Source: Bradyrhizobium sp. S69
GTDB taxonomy: Bacteria; Pseudomonadota; Alphaproteobacteria; Rhizobiales; Xanthobacteraceae
Assembly (NCBI RefSeq): GCF_009766005.1
Contig: NZ_LMUK01000024.1
Location: 180,992 to 244,991, forward strand
Direction of reading: 5' to 3'
DNA: 64,000 bases
Shown: positions 61,270 to 64,000 of the stretch, in pieces
How positions within the stretch are numbered: position 1 is the stretch's first letter
Layout: each line of letters opens with the position of its first letter
Position numbers and translations under genes: made by a program
Notes under the pieces: generated by a model
Told to the model about the DNA's origin: nothing
Seen by the model: the letters and a program-made list of their open reading frames with translations, nothing else
Databases searched by the model: none

Positions 61270-62064
61270 CTATTTGGCGTCGTAGCCCGGCCGCGGGATC
61301 AAATTCATGATGCCCCGCGTAAAGCCGCCATCGACCACGATCTCCGCGCCGGTGATGTAATCGGCGCGGTCGCTGGTCAGAAACACCACGGCATTCGCGA
61401 TGTCTTCCGGTTCGCCGATCCGTCCGCGCGGCACCACCGCGCGGCGCGCCTCGATGACGCCCGGAGTGTCATAGATGGCCTTGGTCATCGGGGTCCGGAT
61501 CAACCCTGGACAGACAACATTGCTGCGAACGCCACGCGGGCCCCATTCGGTCGCCAGTTGCTGGGACAGCATGGCGACGGCCGCCTTGCCGGCGCTATAG
61601 GCTCCGCTGTGATTCTGCGGAAAGTGCGCGGAGACCGAAGCGATGTGGACGATGGCACCGGCGCCTTTTTCCAGCATTTGCGCGCCGAAAGCCTGGGCGC
61701 AGCTAAAATATCCCGTCAGGTTCAGCGCGAGGTTCGCTTGCCAGTCGCTGATCGATAGCGTGTCGAGGCTTCCCGCCCGCAACGCCCCGGCGTTGTTGAC
61801 AAGAATCGAGGCCGGGCCGAGCGCCCCAAGCGATTCAGCCGCGGCCGCGGCGACGCTGCGGTCGTCCGTCACGTCGCATCGGACGAACCGGGCTCGGCCC
61901 CCGCGCGACGAGATGTCGTCCACCGTATGCGACGAGCCTTCATCGCGATCCAGCACCACCACCGTCGCACCGGCATCGGCCAGTCCCATCGCGATGCCCT
62001 GCCCGATGCCCGATCCTGCGCCGGTGACGACAGCTACTTTATCGGTGAGATCCAGCCACTTCAT
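61270..62064 (-). CDS. SDR family oxidoreductase, second copy
   Basis: A 264-aa classical SDR, distinct from its neighbour. Cofactor motif TGAGSGIG, NAD-type Asp in VVLDRDEG, NNAG, Ser in VHIASVSAH, and YSAGK hold the catalytic set. The C-terminus DYITGAEIVVDGGFTRG is standard. GGGGG precedes the ATG. It is 34 bases upstream of the other SDR on the minus strand. Two different SDRs in one cluster suggest two successive alcohol oxidations or alternative substrates. Confidence 0.93.
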   Translation of the reverse strand: MKWLDLTDKVAVVTGAGSGIGQGIAMGLADAGATVVVLDRDEGSSHTVDDISSRGGRARFVRCDVTDDRSVAAAAAESLGALGPASILVNNAGALRAGSLDTLSISDWQANLALNLTGYFSCAQAFGAQMLEKGAGAIVHIASVSAHFPQNHSGAYSAGKAAVAMLSQQLATEWGPRGVRSNVVCPGLIRTPMTKAIYDTPGVIEARRAVVPRGRIGEPEDIANAVVFLTSDRADYITGAEIVVDGGFTRGIMNLIPRPGYDAK

Positions 62065-62115
62065 ATGTTTCCCCCATTTTTTCTTGATCCGCGACCAAAG
62101 CCGTCGCGGTCGATT

Positions 62116-62958
62116 TCAACCGGCTTGTTTGATCGTTTCCTGGAATGCGAACCCGTTCGTTCGCAACGTTGCCACGCCGTCCGTCAGCCCACGCAACGGG
62201 TCATCCGACAGAATTTCGAGCACGACGGCGCCCTCGAATCCCGTGTCGTTGATGAGGGCCGCAATTGCGGCAAAATCTATGGCCCCGGTCCCGATCGGGT
62301 CATGGCGCCACTGGCCGCGTGGGCTATCCGACAAATGAATGATCCCCAGCCGCGACCATAGCGTAGCCAGACCGGCGACCGGATCTTCACCGATGGCAAA
62401 TGCGTTCGCCACATCGTAGATGACCGGGATCGATGCGTATCCTTCAGTGTCCAGGAAGCTCGCGATCGTCTTTGCGTCCGCCAACAATCCCTGCGGATGG
62501 TTTTCGAGGATGATGCCGATACCGCGCTGTTGCGCCTTGGCGTGAATCCGGGCGAAGGCGGGGCGAAACGTCTGCATCAGGCGATCATTGGCTTTTGTCA
62601 GCAGCGCGTGACGTCGACCGGAACCGACACAGATCCATTTAGCTCCGAGCTCGGCCGCGCGGTCGATCCCGCGTGCATAGGCATCGACCGCAAAATCGAC
62701 CACATCGGCCGATGGACTTGCCAGATTGATGTCGCTGCTGGCGAGATCGAGCGCGAGCAGCGACATGCCGCTCCGATCCAGGATCGATCTCAGCCGCCTG
62801 GTCAGCTCCGGATTCTCCGCCCACGGATCGTAATGCGGCGGCGTCGCCATCAATTGAACATGACGAAAGCCGGCTTCGGCGAGCCGCTCGAACGCTTCGT
62901 CTGCGAGGCAGTTCCAGACAAACCCGAATGTATGAGCGCCAAGGATAGCCGTCGACAT
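62116..62958 (-). CDS. Sugar phosphate isomerase/epimerase-like TIM barrel (AP_endonuc_2)
   Basis: A 280-aa xylose isomerase-like TIM barrel. Metal-ligand candidates are Glu in IGIILENHPQG, Asp in PVIYDVANAFA, His in GIIHLSDSPRGQWRH and Glu in GAVVLEILSDDP. The fold includes sugar epimerases, hydroxypyruvate isomerases and 3-dehydroshikimate dehydratases (AsbF/QuiC); the neighbouring aroE homologue makes the last a fair guess, not proven. ATG 62958 has AAGG 8 bases upstream; the in-frame TTG 62961 is disregarded. Confidence 0.87.
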   Translation of the reverse strand: MSTAILGAHTFGFVWNCLADEAFERLAEAGFRHVQLMATPPHYDPWAENPELTRRLRSILDRSGMSLLALDLASSDINLASPSADVVDFAVDAYARGIDRAAELGAKWICVGSGRRHALLTKANDRLMQTFRPAFARIHAKAQQRGIGIILENHPQGLLADAKTIASFLDTEGYASIPVIYDVANAFAIGEDPVAGLATLWSRLGIIHLSDSPRGQWRHDPIGTGAIDFAAIAALINDTGFEGAVVLEILSDDPLRGLTDGVATLRTNGFAFQETIKQAG

Positions 62959-63021
62959 CAACCGGGCCTTTCAGAACGGAATTCGCAGGATGGACTTCGC
63001 AGGATAGGCTTCGAGGGTCCG

Positions 63022-63909
63022 TCAGGCTGTTTTCTTCCTGGACACATCATCTTTCGGGTCATCGAAAATGCTCATTTGAGACCGCAGGCCGCGGCCGTAG
63101 AGGCCCGGCGACGCAACGGTCGCCAGCGACAGCTCCTGCGCGGCGGCGAGCAGTGCAGGTGAAATTTGCAGCATCCGTTGCTCGGTGAAGCGAATGTCCG
63201 GACCAGCAATAACGATCGTCCCGGTCACTTCCTTTGTTTTGGGGTGCCGTATCGGCGCTGCAGTCGCGTTCATCCAGGGCGAGTAGGTCTGAATAGCGAT
63301 ACTGAAACCGCGCTTGCGGGTATTGCGCAAATATTTCAGCAACGCCGGCCAGGTCTCCGGCGCCCGCGGACCGTAGTCGCTCCTCAGGCCGAACCCTTGC
63401 TTCTCGACCAGAGCCGTTGCCGCTTCGTCGGACAAACACGCCAACCACGCGTGGCCACTGGCCGAACACGACAGACGGCCGACCTGCCCCATATCGGGGT
63501 CGTAGCGCAATCCATGCGGGGAGCCCTGCGCCTTGGCGACCCAAATAAGCTCCTTGCCGTCGATCATCGCGAGCCGCACCAGTTCGCCGCACTCACGTGC
63601 GACCCTGTCCAGGATCGGTTGTGCGAAATCGGTGATGCCGCTGCCGGTCAGAAAGGTGAAAGCGAGAGAGGCAATTTTGGCGGTCAGTTGATAGGCGCCC
63701 TGCTGCCGCTCCTGACGGACGTAGCCGTGCTCGACGAGGCTGGTCAGCACGCGATGGGTCGCGCTGCGCGGAATTTGTAGCGCTTCGGCGATCTCGAACA
63801 ACAGCATGCCCTGCGCATTGTCGGACAGCAGCTCCAGCACGCCCAGCGTCCGCTCCAGCAGGCCGCTGGGTCCGGCATCGGGCCGTGTTCGGTTCGCCGC
63901 GGCTTCCAT
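63022..63909 (-). CDS. IclR family transcriptional regulator
   Basis: A 295-aa regulator. The N-terminal winged helix includes LERTLGVLELLSDNAQGMLL, the recognition region IAEALQIPRSATHRVLTSLV and EHGYVRQERQQGAYQLT. The effector domain contains GELVRLAMIDGKELIWVAK, GRLSCSASGHAWLA and the C-terminal AIQTYSPWMNATAAPIRHP. IclR proteins sense aromatic or sugar-acid catabolites. It is 63 bases upstream of the TIM-barrel gene in the same direction, and a canonical IclR-box palindrome lies about 70 bases before its start. Confidence 0.93.
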   Translation of the reverse strand: MEAAANRTRPDAGPSGLLERTLGVLELLSDNAQGMLLFEIAEALQIPRSATHRVLTSLVEHGYVRQERQQGAYQLTAKIASLAFTFLTGSGITDFAQPILDRVARECGELVRLAMIDGKELIWVAKAQGSPHGLRYDPDMGQVGRLSCSASGHAWLACLSDEAATALVEKQGFGLRSDYGPRAPETWPALLKYLRNTRKRGFSIAIQTYSPWMNATAAPIRHPKTKEVTGTIVIAGPDIRFTEQRMLQISPALLAAAQELSLATVASPGLYGRGLRSQMSIFDDPKDDVSRKKTA

Positions 63910-63977
63910 GGCTCGGTCCTCGCCTTGCTCCCGTATCGTCGTGCTGCGCCATCGCCCGGCGCCCCGTCAAGTCAGTT

Positions 63978-63992
63978 TGGAATTGGATTCCA
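63978..63992. promoter_or_regulatory. IclR-box palindrome
   Basis: TGGAAT-TGG-ATTCCA is a perfect inverted repeat with the same 15-base span as the E. coli IclR site (TGGAAATNATTTCCA). It lies upstream of the IclR gene at the window edge and fits autoregulation or control of a divergent gene outside. Confidence 0.6.
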
Positions 63993-64000
63993 CTTTTGGC

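Overview
The window is GC-rich, tightly packed DNA from the chromosome of a Bradyrhizobium-like alphaproteobacterium (Nitrobacteraceae). The evidence is the density of ABC importers with Tat- or Sec-exported binding proteins, several small proteins of a Bradyrhizobium type, and intergenic palindromic repeat families (CATCCTTCGAG, GGGTGAGGGG and CCCGGATGAGCGAAG types) that I recognise from that group. No rRNA, complete tRNA, CRISPR array, prophage or replication origin was seen. One IS110-family insertion sequence is present.

Layout. 1-3475: a partial amidase divergent from a NitT/TauT-type ABC importer that has a sigma-54-like promoter. 3495-7222: a Liv-type binding protein, then DUF302, beta-propeller and DUF305 proteins. 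7354-10522: a three-gene cluster (GTP cyclohydrolase II-like, URC4/DUF1688, uracil phosphoribosyltransferase) matching the yeast URC uracil-catabolism genes, behind a sigma-70-like promoter. 10724-12785: Tat-exported flavin amine oxidase plus c-type cytochrome. 12976-21297: a dehydrogenase and amidohydrolase on one side of a MarR regulator, and a nitroreductase, polar amino-acid ABC importer, RidA and DUF1989 operon on the other. Two near-identical palindromes and a sigma-54-like promoter link the two arms, suggesting a nitrogen-compound catabolic regulon that I cannot assign to a known pathway. 21310-27061: galE, the IS110 element, repeat islands, a second Ldh_2 dehydrogenase and an orphan binding protein.

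27308-31695: an NCS1 nucleobase permease fused to a cysteine-rich module, histidine kinase and receiver, with a LuxR-type response regulator in a 4-bp overlap. 31950-37302: a polyamine-type ABC importer operon ending in a MetX-like alpha/beta hydrolase. 37663-44018: HxlR regulator, small exported proteins, an isoprenylcysteine methyltransferase homologue, an SGNH hydrolase, two GHSLG/AHSLG hydrolases and repeat islands. 44578-51663: a sugar ABC importer operon in which one permease is fused to an SMP-30-like propeller, followed by a free SMP-30 protein. 53100-56711: an autotransporter whose passenger starts with a pepsin-like (A1-type) bilobal aspartic protease domain. 57956-63909: an ACS-type MFS carrier, a shikimate dehydrogenase homologue, two SDRs, a TIM-barrel isomerase/dehydratase and an IclR regulator with an IclR-box palindrome just upstream; this is a plausible quinate/shikimate-like catabolic cluster.

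The most unusual items are the pepsin-like autotransporter, the NCS1-permease sensor kinase, the permease-SMP-30 fusion, the MarR/sigma-54 nitrogen regulon, and the URC cluster with its altered PRPP loop.
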